A stretch of 64,000 nt of DNA from Campylobacter concisus (GCF_003048775.2 NZ_CP049272.1:1767321-1831320); one strand, 5' to 3'. Numbered from the stretch's first letter, positions 39,201 through 48,466 are shown. A program made the numbers and translations. Notes: a model not told the origin generated them from the letters alone.

Positions 39201-39974
39201 ATGGAAAAAACAAGACTAAATAAATTTATTTCACATAACACAAACTACTCACGCCGTGAGGCAGATGAGCTGATAAAAGCTGGTAAGGTTAGCATAGCAG
39301 GACGAGTGGTTAGCGACCTTGCCACAAGCGTGGATGAAGATGACAAAGTACGTATAAATGGTCGTTTGATAAAGCTAAAAAAGGAATTTACTGTTATCGT
39401 CTATCATAAACAAAAGGGTGAACTAGTTAGTAAAAAAGATGACCGCGGACGAAAGACGATCTATGATACGCTAGATAAGAAATTTGCAAAATTTGTTAGC
39501 GTAGGACGCTTAGACTATGCGAGCGAAGGGCTACTTTTACTAACTGACGCTCCAGCAATCGCCACAGCTTTGATGAATAGCGACTTAGAGCGCGAATACT
39601 ATCTAAAAGTAAAAGGCGAAGTGACAAAAGAGGTAATTGAGGCGATGACAAATGGCTTTTTCGCCAAGGACGCCACCAAAGGCGCTCACGCAAAAACCAC
39701 TATAAAATCAATGGAATTTAAGCCATTTCTAGCCTATAAAGTCTTTGGCTCAAGTGGCGGCTATACAAAACTAAAGGTCATCATTAACGAGGGGCAAAAC
39801 AGAGAGCTTCGCCGCTTCTTTGGCTACTTTGACCTTGAAGTGATGGACCTAAAACGTGTTAGTTTTGGGCGTGTTAGCCTTGATATGCTAAAGCCTGGCA
39901 AATGGCGCTACTTCGAAAATAGCGAATATGAAGACCTAAGAGACTTTTTAAAAGTTAATAACGTTAGATACTAA
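39201..39974 (+). CDS. RsuA/RluB/RluE-type pseudouridine synthase
   Basis: The 257-residue protein has an N-terminal S4 domain (RLNKFISHNTNYSRREADEL) and the catalytic GRLDYASEGLLLLT motif, followed by the NEGQNRELRRFFGYF block. These enzymes modify one uridine in rRNA; RluB-like targets helix 90 or so of 23S rRNA in E. coli. The exact site here is unknown. It starts one base after the kdsD stop codon. Confidence 0.9.
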   Translation: MEKTRLNKFISHNTNYSRREADELIKAGKVSIAGRVVSDLATSVDEDDKVRINGRLIKLKKEFTVIVYHKQKGELVSKKDDRGRKTIYDTLDKKFAKFVSVGRLDYASEGLLLLTDAPAIATALMNSDLEREYYLKVKGEVTKEVIEAMTNGFFAKDATKGAHAKTTIKSMEFKPFLAYKVFGSSGGYTKLKVIINEGQNRELRRFFGYFDLEVMDLKRVSFGRVSLDMLKPGKWRYFENSEYEDLRDFLKVNNVRY

Positions 39975-39976
39975 AT

Positions 39977-40010
39977 TTGGCTTGCTTTCTCTAAAAAGGA
40001 GGCAAGTCAA
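39977..40010 (+). terminator. Hairpin downstream of the RluB-like gene
   Basis: TTGGCTTGC and GCAAGTCAA pair across a loop, with additional T/A and wobble pairs. The poor T-tract makes termination uncertain. Confidence 0.4.
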
Positions 40011-40059
40011 ACAAAAATAACTACAAATTTATTTAAAAATTTACAAAAATAAAGAAAAA

Positions 40060-40339
40060 ATGAAAAAGGCTGTTCTTTTATCCTTCATTTTACTAGCTAC
40101 CATCTTTTGTAAGGATCTTTCTGAGCTTAGACTCGAAGTTAGATAAAAGTTCTACGATAAAAAGTGGCTAAACAATAACAAAATGTTTATGACAGTGGAA
40201 ATATTGATTGTTGCTCTAATTTAGGAGTTTTGTATGAAAACGAATAAGAGTTAAGACAAAATACCGCACTGCAAAAGAATATTTTGGCAAAGCATGTGAT
40301 TTGGAAGATCAAAAAGGATGCGATTTTACAAAAAACTAA
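40060..40339 (+). pseudogene. Degraded Sel1-repeat (cysteine-rich) protein gene
   Basis: The ATG at 40060 starts a signal peptide (MKKAVLLSFILLATIFC) that hits a stop after EVR. In shifted frames the same region encodes KFYDKKWLNNN, YDSGNIDCCSNLGVLYEN and finally KEYFGKACDLEDQKGCDF. These are Sel1-repeat segments with the conserved Cys spacing. At least two stops and two frame changes separate the pieces. It is therefore a remnant of a small exported Sel1-like protein, related in type to the intact gene at 45004-45828. It lies just beyond the last gene of the mcc cluster. Confidence 0.75.
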
Positions 40340-40404
40340 ACAAATAAGGCTTTTAATACCAAAAACAACCAAGCGAGCTCTAACAAATTTAGAGCTACAT
40401 AAAT

Positions 40405-40914
40405 TTATATCTTATTTTCTGAAAGCAAGATGTTTATGTATGGATTTAGTAGTGTCTCACCACGTGCTGCGTATAGTAAGACCTCTTTAAAATAGTTGTC
40501 GTTTATGCCATATGTGTGAAACTCGTACGCCCCTATGCCGTATCCCATCGGCGTGATATCAACCCTTGAGTACCAGGCATCTTGCGCTAGAATGTAGCGA
40601 TTCGTATCTCTTGAATAGACATATAACTTGATCTTATCTTTGCTCTTTTGCGCCATATACCAGATGAAAGAATTTGTGATGTCGTTAAAAAAGTAGATGT
40701 CGCCGTTTGGCATGATGGCTTGGGCTGTGTCGTTGTTATCAGCGATCAGTGTCCTGCTCTCATAACATATAAATTTATTTGGCGTAAGTTGCTCGATCGG
40801 CTCTGATTTGCCATTATTTAAAACTAAAATTTTATCATCACTTATGTCGGCATTATAGGCAAGTACGACTAAGACTAGAGCTAACAAACACAAAGAAAAA
40901 ATTTGCTTTATCAA
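40405..40914 (-). CDS. Membrane-anchored protein of unknown function, last in the mcc-linked run
   Basis: This protein of about 169 residues has one N-terminal hydrophobic anchor (MIKQIFSLCLLALVLVVLAY) and a soluble domain that I do not recognise. The domain is rich in Tyr, Asn and Asp, with blocks MPNGDIYFFNDI and MGYGIGAYEFHTYG. I place the start at TTG 40914, because it overlaps the upstream stop in a TTGA arrangement and follows an AGAGGA site. The longer ATG frame would overlap the upstream gene by 60 bases. Blocks such as AYEFHTYGINDN recall NosL-like copper proteins only faintly, with no Cys or Met ligand motif seen. A role in copper or cofactor delivery is suggested by position only. 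Confidence 0.6.
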   Translation of the reverse strand: MIKQIFSLCLLALVLVVLAYNADISDDKILVLNNGKSEPIEQLTPNKFICYESRTLIADNNDTAQAIMPNGDIYFFNDITNSFIWYMAQKSKDKIKLYVYSRDTNRYILAQDAWYSRVDITPMGYGIGAYEFHTYGINDNYFKEVLLYAARGETLLNPYINILLSENKI

Positions 40915-41864
40915 AATAAAAATCCTCTTAACAAATAATATTTCAGGACATAAAGCGAGCATATCAACACGCAAACACCTAACCAGATCGATGAAAATTT
41001 AAGTTTGTGTGAGTAGTTTGTCTTTGTAATGATCTCAACAAGGTACGGCATAAGACCGTAAAATACACCAAGAAACAAACTGCCCCAGATGAGGTAGCCA
41101 ATATAAAAATAGTCACTTTTTAGCATGCAGTATGGGCATTTATGGTTCGGCTGCTCGTAAACATAAAGGCCAAAAAAGTAGGTGATGGCATAGTAACTAA
41201 GCACCAAAAACAATAAATTTGCCACAAAGCTTGCCATGCTTTGCTTTAAAAAATTTAGTACCAAAATGACAAAAAATAGCACAAAAAAGACGCTTACTAA
41301 GCCAAAATTTGTATAGCCAAATGGTAGCTTTGGAGCTTGAAAAGTGACAGAACAGCAAAAGACCGGCACTTTTAGTGGGATATTGTAAAAAAACGAAATT
41401 TCTATACCAAGCTCAAGTAGTATCATGACAAAAAGGCAGATAAAAATGGCGTATTTTTTCTTTAGATAAGGAAAATTTAGAGCCTGCAAGTCAAGCTTAT
41501 TTATAACCAGCCAAATACCAAGCCCAAAGATCAGCAAAATTTTAGTGAGCATCAATATGCCACCAAATTTATTTGAGCCAATCACGCCAGCTGAGCACAT
41601 GGCACCGGGCACAATATCAGAGAGTTCATTTAGGCAAAGTGCAAAAAATATAAACAATACGATCTTGATACAGACGCAAAAAAGTAAGATCGTATTTACA
41701 AGATAGTTTTGCTTTTCAAGCGAGTATTGAAGCGATGTTAGTGCATTGTAATCCCACGACCTCACGATCCTAACGACATAAAAGAGCGAAATGCTCATCA
41801 AAACTAAAAGCACAAACTCCGCTAACAAAAAGGCAATAACGGCGTTTGATAAAAAGACACTCAT
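40911..41864 (-). CDS. Polytopic membrane protein with a CPYC motif
   Basis: The 317-residue protein has about eight transmembrane helices and no recognised domain. The helix-edge stretch PNHKCPYCMLKSDYF contains a CxxC pair, and CCSVTF and DIVPGAMCS carry further cysteines. CxxC in a membrane protein within a copper/heme maturation cluster suggests metal or thiol handling, but this is inference. It overlaps the upstream ATPase by 4 bases and the downstream anchored protein by 4 bases, so these genes are one transcription and translation unit. Confidence 0.72.
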   Translation of the reverse strand: MSVFLSNAVIAFLLAEFVLLVLMSISLFYVVRIVRSWDYNALTSLQYSLEKQNYLVNTILLFCVCIKIVLFIFFALCLNELSDIVPGAMCSAGVIGSNKFGGILMLTKILLIFGLGIWLVINKLDLQALNFPYLKKKYAIFICLFVMILLELGIEISFFYNIPLKVPVFCCSVTFQAPKLPFGYTNFGLVSVFFVLFFVILVLNFLKQSMASFVANLLFLVLSYYAITYFFGLYVYEQPNHKCPYCMLKSDYFYIGYLIWGSLFLGVFYGLMPYLVEIITKTNYSHKLKFSSIWLGVCVLICSLYVLKYYLLRGFLF

Positions 41865-42529
41865 ACTATCTCTCCGTTTTGCAAGCTGACAACCCTATCT
41901 GTTGCACTTAGCTCATCAAAAATGCTATCGTGAGTAGCGACAATAACACTCTTTTTTAGAGCTTTAAAAGACTCTAGCAAGCCTAAAAATGCGTGTGCAT
42001 TTTGTCTGTCTAAATTTGCCGTTGGCTCATCAGCCAAGATGATGTTAGCATCCATAGATAAAGCCCTAGCTACCGCGCATCTTTGACGCTCACCACCACT
42101 TAAATTTGATACGTTCTCATCTTTTTTATGAGCGATATTTGCGAGGCTTAGAGCCTTTTTTATCATCTCATCTCGCACATTTGCCTTGAATTTTGTTAGA
42201 GCAAATGGAGCTAGTAAATTTTCATATACACTTAGACCCTCGATGAGGTTAAAATTTTGAAAAACTAATCCAAGCCTTTTGTGTCTAAGCTCAGAGCAAA
42301 AGGCATCAGGCAGTTTTGCGATGTTAGTGCCATCTATCAAAATTTCTCCACTAGTTGGCTTTTGAAGTAGGGCGATAAGAGAAAGCAAGGTGCTTTTACC
42401 GCTTCCACTAATGCCTTTTAGTATCACTAGCTCGCCGTCATTAATATCTAAATTTATATTTTTTAAAGCACAAAACTCATTTTGTTTGTTTTGGTTATAA
42501 ACCAGGCTAACACCTCTTATATTTATCAT
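41861..42529 (-). CDS. ABC transporter ATP-binding protein (LolD/MacB type)
   Basis: The 222-residue ATPase has Walker A KGISGSGKSTLLS, the Q-loop segment LVFQNFNLIEGLS, the signature LSGGERQRCAVARALS and Walker B IILADEPTANLD. The type is that of LolD/MacB-like transporters, which work with FtsX-like permeases. It overlaps the permease by 4 bases and lies downstream of a double-NosL protein, so it probably powers a step in maturation or copper supply for MccA. Confidence 0.9.
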   Translation of the reverse strand: MINIRGVSLVYNQNKQNEFCALKNINLDINDGELVILKGISGSGKSTLLSLIALLQKPTSGEILIDGTNIAKLPDAFCSELRHKRLGLVFQNFNLIEGLSVYENLLAPFALTKFKANVRDEMIKKALSLANIAHKKDENVSNLSGGERQRCAVARALSMDANIILADEPTANLDRQNAHAFLGLLESFKALKKSVIVATHDSIFDELSATDRVVSLQNGEIV

Positions 42530-43635
42530 TTTAGCCCCTCATTTATGTCACTACTTGCTACTCTCCATGAAGGTATGAGTACAAACGCTAAAAATGGTAT
42601 CACGCCAAAAACAAAGATCAAAAAGAGCTTATCAAACTCTAAAATAGGCGTGAAATTTGTAAAATTTAAAAGCTCATCACCTAAAAATATCCCTTTTAGA
42701 AGTGGAGCGTTTAATACAAAAACAAAGAGATAAGCCAGCATAACACCGAGTAAAAAAGCACTAACACTCACAATGAAATTTTGTATAAATTTTAAAAATA
42801 TAATGTCTTTTATACAAAAACCAATGCTTCTTAAAATAGCTATTTCACGCTTTTTACTACCATAGGCGAGTGAAATTTGGTTTTTAAGCAAGACAAAGAA
42901 TATAAGCATAACACTAACGTAAATGCTCATAAAAATTCCGCCCTTATAATAGTAAAGGTGCCTAACCTTAGCCACCTCATCTTCTATACTAAGAGCGAAA
43001 GAATTTGGATATAAATTCTCTATCTTTAAAGCTACTTCACTGATCTCATCTGTGTTTGGCACCTCAACGTAGAGCTTTGTATACTCTTCATCTTTTAAAT
43101 TTAAGATAGCCCTTAGCGTATTTGGATGCAAAAATATAGCGTTATTCGAGATTAAACCACTTTGTGCCGGCATGGTCTTTAATATCTTTACTGGTATCAT
43201 GCGCTCTTCAGTTAGAAAATTAAAGCTCTCGTCGTAGTAAAGCTCATTCATCGCTGCCTTTACACCTTCTCCGACGATCATCTCATCCTCTTTTAAGCTA
43301 TCATCTTCATATAGATGAAACCAAACACGCTTTTGAACGAAGTAGTACTCTCCATCAACTACACCCTTTACATCACTTACGCCATCAATCTTCGAGATAT
43401 CGTAGATATAGCCAGGGTGCATGAGATCATTTTTGCCAGCACGAAATGCACTCACTACGATACTTGATCTATCTTTTACTAAATTTATAAGATCATGTTG
43501 GATCGATCCAGAGATGAAAAGTACCGAGCTTAGCACAAAGATAATGAGTGCGAAGAGGCAAAAGCTAAAAAGGTGATCCTTTCTATCTTTAAAAAGCAGA
43601 ACCACAGCATAGTTTATAAAATTTTTACCTATCAT
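42526..43635 (-). CDS. ABC transporter permease (FtsX/MacB-like)
   Basis: The 369-residue protein shows one N-terminal helix, a large periplasmic domain (about residues 45-230) and three C-terminal helices, the FtsX/LolC-like layout. I take ATG 43635 as start: MIGKNFINYAVVLLFKDRKD is the typical cytoplasmic beginning, and the frame extension to 43680 overlaps the small upstream gene. The start overlaps that gene by 11 bases. The pair with the ATPase has four-base overlap. Substrate unknown; NosF/NosY of nitrous oxide reductase systems are analogous in position only. Confidence 0.85.
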   Translation of the reverse strand: MIGKNFINYAVVLLFKDRKDHLFSFCLFALIIFVLSSVLFISGSIQHDLINLVKDRSSIVVSAFRAGKNDLMHPGYIYDISKIDGVSDVKGVVDGEYYFVQKRVWFHLYEDDSLKEDEMIVGEGVKAAMNELYYDESFNFLTEERMIPVKILKTMPAQSGLISNNAIFLHPNTLRAILNLKDEEYTKLYVEVPNTDEISEVALKIENLYPNSFALSIEDEVAKVRHLYYYKGGIFMSIYVSVMLIFFVLLKNQISLAYGSKKREIAILRSIGFCIKDIIFLKFIQNFIVSVSAFLLGVMLAYLFVFVLNAPLLKGIFLGDELLNFTNFTPILEFDKLFLIFVFGVIPFLAFVLIPSWRVASSDINEGLK

Positions 43636-43810
43636 AGACAAAGCCTTTTTGCCCCTTTTGGTTAAAACTAAAAGCAGCATTTGCTCTTGTTATCTTAGAA
43701 ATTTCTCTTAGTTCATCTTGCTTTGCTTTATGATCAAAGCTAAGATAGTGTGCCGCTAAAAGCGTATAAGAAAGTCCAAAAAATAACGCCAAAAAAACTA
43801 GAAATTTCAC
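43625..43810 (-). CDS. Small exported or anchored protein, 61 residues
   Basis: MKFLVFLALFFGLSYTLLAA is a signal or anchor sequence, followed by about 40 mostly charged residues (HYLSFDHKAKQDELREISK). Its ends fit tightly between the NosL protein (1-base gap) and the ABC permease (11-base overlap), which argues for a real gene. No domain recognised. Confidence 0.65.
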   Translation of the reverse strand: MKFLVFLALFFGLSYTLLAAHYLSFDHKAKQDELREISKITRANAAFSFNQKGQKGFVYDR

Positions 43811-43811
43811 A

Positions 43812-44933
43812 TTATTTACCGATAAAATTCTTTATCTCGTCAAATCTTATGACACCTTTGCCGGCATGATCTTTTAAAAAGCTCTCTGCCTTTGCTTCAT
43901 CTTTAAATGGGATAAATTCATCGCCCATTGGTCCATATACGTTTGAGCCATGAACATAAAACGCATCTTTTGCATCAAGCTTTTCTAACGTGTAATAATC
44001 GCTCACATAAGCATCTTTCATTTTGCCATCCGCAAAGTAAAATTGCGCCATATCTTTTACGCCATCAAAATAATAATCCTTGCCATCTGCTTTGATGAGC
44101 GTAGCCCATGGAGAATTTTTGACAAGCATGCCACATACCGCACATCTTGCGCCCTTTGGTACGACTATTCTCTCAGGTTTTTTTATTTCTTGTTTAGGTT
44201 TTGAAGCTTGATCGCTCGAGCCTAAATTTGCTGGAGCGTCCCATAGATACAAAGCGGCAGCTTGTAGGTGCTTGTCGTATTCAGGAGCTTTGTTAGCCTC
44301 TTTTGAGTCACATACTTGTTTAAGATGAGCTTTTAGCTCAGAGATAGCTTTAAAGCTTTTTGGATCTGTTTTTTCGCAGTTTGCTTCATAAAATTCTTTA
44401 CCATGTGCATAAACGCCGTCCTCGCGCTTAGCTTTTATCATTTTATTGTCGCCTTCAAAATCCTGTCCAGCGATCTCGTAAGCTTTAGCAAAATTCATTA
44501 TCTCACCGCCATTTTCTGCTTGAAATTCTTTTGCGTCAGCTTCGGTTGAGAAAGCGTATTTGCTATTTCTAGTCATTGTGCCTTTAACACTACTACCAAC
44601 GACATAAAAGGCTTTATTTACATCGATTAAATTTAGATTTTTAGTATCAACGACTTGTGCCTCGCTTGGGATCTTGCCTTCTGTTAGCTCGTATAAGCAG
44701 TGAAGTGATGCTACTTGCTTGCCGTTATATACATGATTAGTCTTATAAAATTTAACCAAATTCATTCCACAAACAGCACAATACTCCTTGCCCTCGCCAC
44801 TTCCTACTAGTGTAGCCTTGCTAGGATCCACGCTTTGAAACATCGGTTTCATTTTGACAGTTTGCTCATTTGCCGAAGCACCAAAAATCAAGGTCGCTAG
44901 CAGTGCTGAACCCAAGATAGAACGTAAAATCAT
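43812..44933 (-). CDS. Exported protein with two NosL domains
   Basis: The 373-residue protein has a signal peptide (MILRSILGSALLATLIFGAS) and two NosL-type domains. Each is marked by a C-x-x-C-G-M copper site: EYCAVCGMNLVKFYKTN near residue 51 and RCAVCGMLVKNSPWATLIK in the C-terminal half. Paired KDYYFDG and FYVHGSNVYGPM-like blocks are family features. NosL binds Cu(I) for nitrous oxide reductase; here the likely client is the copper-containing sulfite reductase MccA. A fusion of two NosL domains is uncommon. It lies 70 bases after the Sel1-repeat gene. NosL-type genes in mcc clusters have been called mccL, but I have not assigned the symbol. Confidence 0.88.
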   Translation of the reverse strand: MILRSILGSALLATLIFGASANEQTVKMKPMFQSVDPSKATLVGSGEGKEYCAVCGMNLVKFYKTNHVYNGKQVASLHCLYELTEGKIPSEAQVVDTKNLNLIDVNKAFYVVGSSVKGTMTRNSKYAFSTEADAKEFQAENGGEIMNFAKAYEIAGQDFEGDNKMIKAKREDGVYAHGKEFYEANCEKTDPKSFKAISELKAHLKQVCDSKEANKAPEYDKHLQAAALYLWDAPANLGSSDQASKPKQEIKKPERIVVPKGARCAVCGMLVKNSPWATLIKADGKDYYFDGVKDMAQFYFADGKMKDAYVSDYYTLEKLDAKDAFYVHGSNVYGPMGDEFIPFKDEAKAESFLKDHAGKGVIRFDEIKNFIGK

Positions 44934-45003
44934 ATTATCTCCTTTAGTATTTTATTTTTATATTTATAAGCTTTAAATGCCACTGAGCTAACTTTATCAA
45001 ACA

Positions 45004-45828
45004 TCAATGCTTTCCTAAAATTTCTAAATTCTCACACGCTTCTTTTAAGCCATTTTTGCAGCTTCTAGTAAAAATTTCACGTGCTTTCTCCACGTCTTCT
45101 TTTACGCCTTTGCCTTCAGCTAGCATGATAGCGTAGTTGTTGCAGCCCTTTTCATATCCATATATGCATGCTTGCTCATAAAATTTTGTGGCTTTTGTAA
45201 GGTTTTGATCAACGCCTTGTGCATATACATATAAAAAGCCAAGATTATCACACCCTATGCCAGCTTCGTTTGCACAAGCCATTTCGTAGTTTGCTTTGGC
45301 TTTTATATAGTCTTTTTCTACACCTTCACCCTGCGCGTATAGATAGCCAAGGTTGCTACATCCTATGCCGTCCCCTGCCTTGCAAGCCTTCTCAAAGAGC
45401 TCTTTTGCCTTTTTAAGATCCTTTGCTACGCCGGTGCCATTTGCATAAAGCAAGCCAAGCTCCGTGCAACCCTCATTATCCTTACAAGCCTTTTCATAAA
45501 ATTTAACTGCTTTTACTAAGTCTTTCTCTACGCCTTTGCCTTTTTCATAGACGTAGCCAAGATTACTGCAGGCCATAGAAAAATTTTGATCACAAGCCTT
45601 TTCATAAAGCATCGCCGCCTTTGCTTCGTCCTTTTTGACATTGCCATCACCTCTGCTGTAAAGCACAGCTAGATTGTAGCAGCCTGATGCCTTTTTCTCT
45701 TTATCGCAAGCATCTTCATAAATTTGTGCTAGCTTGTTGTGATCGTCTTTTGCGCTTAAAGCCTCTTTGATATAGCCAGCGTTTAATAGTCCCAAACAAG
45801 CAAATAATAAAACTAAACTCTTTTTCAT
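45004..45828 (-). CDS. Exported Sel1-repeat protein
   Basis: The 274-residue protein has a signal peptide (MKKSLVLLFACLGLLNAG) and about six Sel1/TPR-like repeats, each about 36 residues with conserved Cys (CSNLGYLYAQGEGVEKD type). This resembles H. pylori Hcp cysteine-rich proteins, which stack helical repeats tied by disulfides. It fits between ccsA1 and the NosL gene with 8 bases upstream, so it belongs to the same unit. A scaffold role in periplasmic assembly is plausible but unproven. A broken relative is at 40060. Confidence 0.9.
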   Translation of the reverse strand: MKKSLVLLFACLGLLNAGYIKEALSAKDDHNKLAQIYEDACDKEKKASGCYNLAVLYSRGDGNVKKDEAKAAMLYEKACDQNFSMACSNLGYVYEKGKGVEKDLVKAVKFYEKACKDNEGCTELGLLYANGTGVAKDLKKAKELFEKACKAGDGIGCSNLGYLYAQGEGVEKDYIKAKANYEMACANEAGIGCDNLGFLYVYAQGVDQNLTKATKFYEQACIYGYEKGCNNYAIMLAEGKGVKEDVEKAREIFTRSCKNGLKEACENLEILGKH

Positions 45829-45836
45829 TATATCTC

Positions 45837-48452
45837 CTAAATCTCTTTTATATCCTTACCTCTATAAGCAAAGACGATTAGCAAAGCCAAGAGTATCAAA
45901 AGCAAATAAAGCAAATTTGAAACGCTAAATCCATCGCCATTTGCGTATGAGTGAAGTCCGCTTAGATAGAAATTTACACCAAAATAGGTAAAAATAACTG
46001 AACTAAAAGAGAGCACGCTAGCTACTAAAAAGGTAAAAATATTTTTTAATCTTGGGATAAATCTTAAATGAAGCACAATGGCATAAATAATTATCGTAAT
46101 GTACGACCAGCTCTCTTTGCTGTCCCAGCCCCAGTATCTACCCCAGCTCTCGTTTGCCCAGACGCCACCAAGAAAATTTCCAATAGTTAGCAAGCTAAGT
46201 CCTATGATGAGGCTTAGCTCATTAGTTGCGGTGAGGTATCTTATCTGCTCGCTAAGCTTTTGCTCGTTTTTTTGATTTTTTATAGCCATTAAAAGAAGCC
46301 CAAGAAGCCCGAGCACAAAGCTAAAGCCTAAAAAGCCGTAGCTTGCTGTGATGACACTTACATGCACGCTAAGCCAAAATGACTTTAAAACTGGGACTAG
46401 ATTTGTTATTTGTGGATTTATAAAATTTAGATGAGCTACAAGCAAGCTCACACTTGCAAAAAGTGAAGAGGCTCCAAGAGCAAAGCTTTGACGTTTAAAA
46501 AATAAAACTCCAGCTAGTACGCTTGCAAGCGAGATATACACTAAGCTCTCATAAGCATCACTCCAAGGCGCATGCCCTGAGATATAAGCACGAAGAGCTA
46601 AATTTAGCAAATGCACCACAAAGCCAAAATAAAATGCAAGGCTAAGCGCTTTTTCAAATCTAAATTTCTTTCCAGAAAATAGCCTATAAAAGCCAAGAGC
46701 GAGCGAAACTAGCCCAAGGATCATGTAAAAATATATAAGAAATTTAAAAATTTCCATTTGGTTATAAAACACCTCAAGCTCCACCTTTGCCTCGCTTGGC
46801 GCGAGGGAGCCTAGAGTGCTTCTTTGATAGCTTGAAATTTTCTCCAAACTCCTATCAGCCTCTTTACACTCGCCACTTTTTACGCAAAGGCTTAAATTTT
46901 CTATATAAGCGCCCAAAATGCTTTTAAGCTCGCTTGAAATTTCACTTGAGCCAAAGGCTTCATTTACGCCTAGCCATGTTAATTTATCACCATTTTTAGC
47001 TGGGATAAATTTAAGCATTTCTCCCTTTAGTGCAAGGTATAAGACATTTAATCTCTCGTCAAATTTAATGACATCGTTATCAAATTTATCTCTTTTAGAG
47101 GCGGATTTTTCATTTGCAGCTTCTACAAATTTAGCCAGCTTATACTCGCCATTTTCGTTAAAGACATCGCTAAAGCTAGCAAATTTTTCGCTAACTCCCA
47201 AAAGCTCGCCCACACGCTCGCTTGTGATCTTTACTATCCTTTTGTCCATCCACTCTTTTGGCGAGATGGCAAAAGAGAGCATTAGCTCCTCGCTGCTAAG
47301 CCCAAATAGCGTAGTTTTGGTTGAAATTTTACTTATCACAGCTCTTGAGTAAGAGCCAGCTGGAGCGATTCTGCTATCAGTCTGAGTTAAAATTTTGGCA
47401 AATTTACTTGCATGAGCGTCTAAATTTTTATTATTTTCATTAGCAAAATTTGGAGTAGCATTTAAAAGCAAAATAGCCAAAAATACGATTTGCGAACCTT
47501 TTATAAAATTTAGCAGCCTAAAAAATCGGCTCTTTTTACTAAATAAATTTGCCACAAAGCCAAGGCAAAGCAAAAAATATCCTATGTAAGTTGGGATTTT
47601 GCCAGGATCACGGCTGATCTCAAAAGCGCTTCCAAGCTCATCAGGATCGTATGAAGACTGAAAAATTTTATAGCCTTCAATCGTTAGTGGATTATTTAGC
47701 GAGATGTCGTACTTGCCGCCAGCGATACTTACTTTACTTGTATAAGATGATGGACTATTTAGCCCCACATATCGCTCTAAAATAAACTCGTCAAGCTTTA
47801 ATGAAAATGGTAAATTTAAGGCCTTTGAGCTAAAGTAAAATTTCGCCTCTTGCCCACCAAAACTTAGCACACTAGGCTCCAGCTCATATCCAGCTCCGCC
47901 TTTTAGTTTAATACTCTTTTTTTCGCCGTTAAAACTTATCTCTAAACTAAGCGTAGCAGGAGCGTTTTTCTCATCTTTTTTATATCCAAGCAAGTTAATT
48001 ATAAATTCCTTGCCGTCTATAAAATTTTTAAACTCAAAGTCGTTTTCACCAAATAAGCTTAATTTTAATGGATAACTAAAATTTTCTCCAAGCATTTCGA
48101 CTTTAAGATAAGGCTTGACGCTTTGCATTACATTTGAGCTTTGCAGAGCTCTAAGATGTATAACGCCCTCTTCGCCAAAATACCTTGTAAGCGTAGCCCC
48201 GATGAAGATAACGATAAAAGCAAGATGTATCAAAAATGCGCCAAATTTTTTATACATCTTGGTTTTTACGATGCTAATAGCTAAACAAATAGTGCAAGCA
48301 AACATAACACACTCGTACCAAAGCGCTTCGTAAACAAGCACTCTGGCCGTTTGTGTGTCATAAAAATTTTCTAAAAAAGTCGCAAGTCCTGCACCAAAAG
48401 CAAGAATAAATAATAATATCAAAGACAAGCGGTAGATATTTAAAATTCTCAT
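45837..48452 (-). CDS. ccsA1: Cytochrome c heme lyase (ResB-CcsA fusion), MccA-dedicated type
   Basis: CcsA/CcsB system II heme lyases attach heme to apocytochromes on the outer side of the membrane. The 871-residue protein joins a ResB-like N-terminal half to a CcsA half, with the heme-handling WWD motif WGRYWGWDSKESWS near residue 775 and flanking membrane histidines. In Wolinella a dedicated paralogue (CcsA1) in the mcc cluster attaches the heme at the CX15CH motif of MccA. The location here, directly after mccD, and the CX15CH motif in the upstream mccA, support the same job. The general system II lyase for ordinary hemes is not in the window. Confidence 0.88.
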   Translation of the reverse strand: MRILNIYRLSLILLFILAFGAGLATFLENFYDTQTARVLVYEALWYECVMFACTICLAISIVKTKMYKKFGAFLIHLAFIVIFIGATLTRYFGEEGVIHLRALQSSNVMQSVKPYLKVEMLGENFSYPLKLSLFGENDFEFKNFIDGKEFIINLLGYKKDEKNAPATLSLEISFNGEKKSIKLKGGAGYELEPSVLSFGGQEAKFYFSSKALNLPFSLKLDEFILERYVGLNSPSSYTSKVSIAGGKYDISLNNPLTIEGYKIFQSSYDPDELGSAFEISRDPGKIPTYIGYFLLCLGFVANLFSKKSRFFRLLNFIKGSQIVFLAILLLNATPNFANENNKNLDAHASKFAKILTQTDSRIAPAGSYSRAVISKISTKTTLFGLSSEELMLSFAISPKEWMDKRIVKITSERVGELLGVSEKFASFSDVFNENGEYKLAKFVEAANEKSASKRDKFDNDVIKFDERLNVLYLALKGEMLKFIPAKNGDKLTWLGVNEAFGSSEISSELKSILGAYIENLSLCVKSGECKEADRSLEKISSYQRSTLGSLAPSEAKVELEVFYNQMEIFKFLIYFYMILGLVSLALGFYRLFSGKKFRFEKALSLAFYFGFVVHLLNLALRAYISGHAPWSDAYESLVYISLASVLAGVLFFKRQSFALGASSLFASVSLLVAHLNFINPQITNLVPVLKSFWLSVHVSVITASYGFLGFSFVLGLLGLLLMAIKNQKNEQKLSEQIRYLTATNELSLIIGLSLLTIGNFLGGVWANESWGRYWGWDSKESWSYITIIIYAIVLHLRFIPRLKNIFTFLVASVLSFSSVIFTYFGVNFYLSGLHSYANGDGFSVSNLLYLLLILLALLIVFAYRGKDIKEI

Positions 48453-48466
48453 CGCTCGCCTCTGCC

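Noticed and set aside
40405..40974. Long start of the last mcc-linked gene
   Set aside because: It overlaps the upstream gene by 64 bases and lacks a ribosome binding site. The TTG at 40914 has a TTGA overlap and an AGAGGA site.
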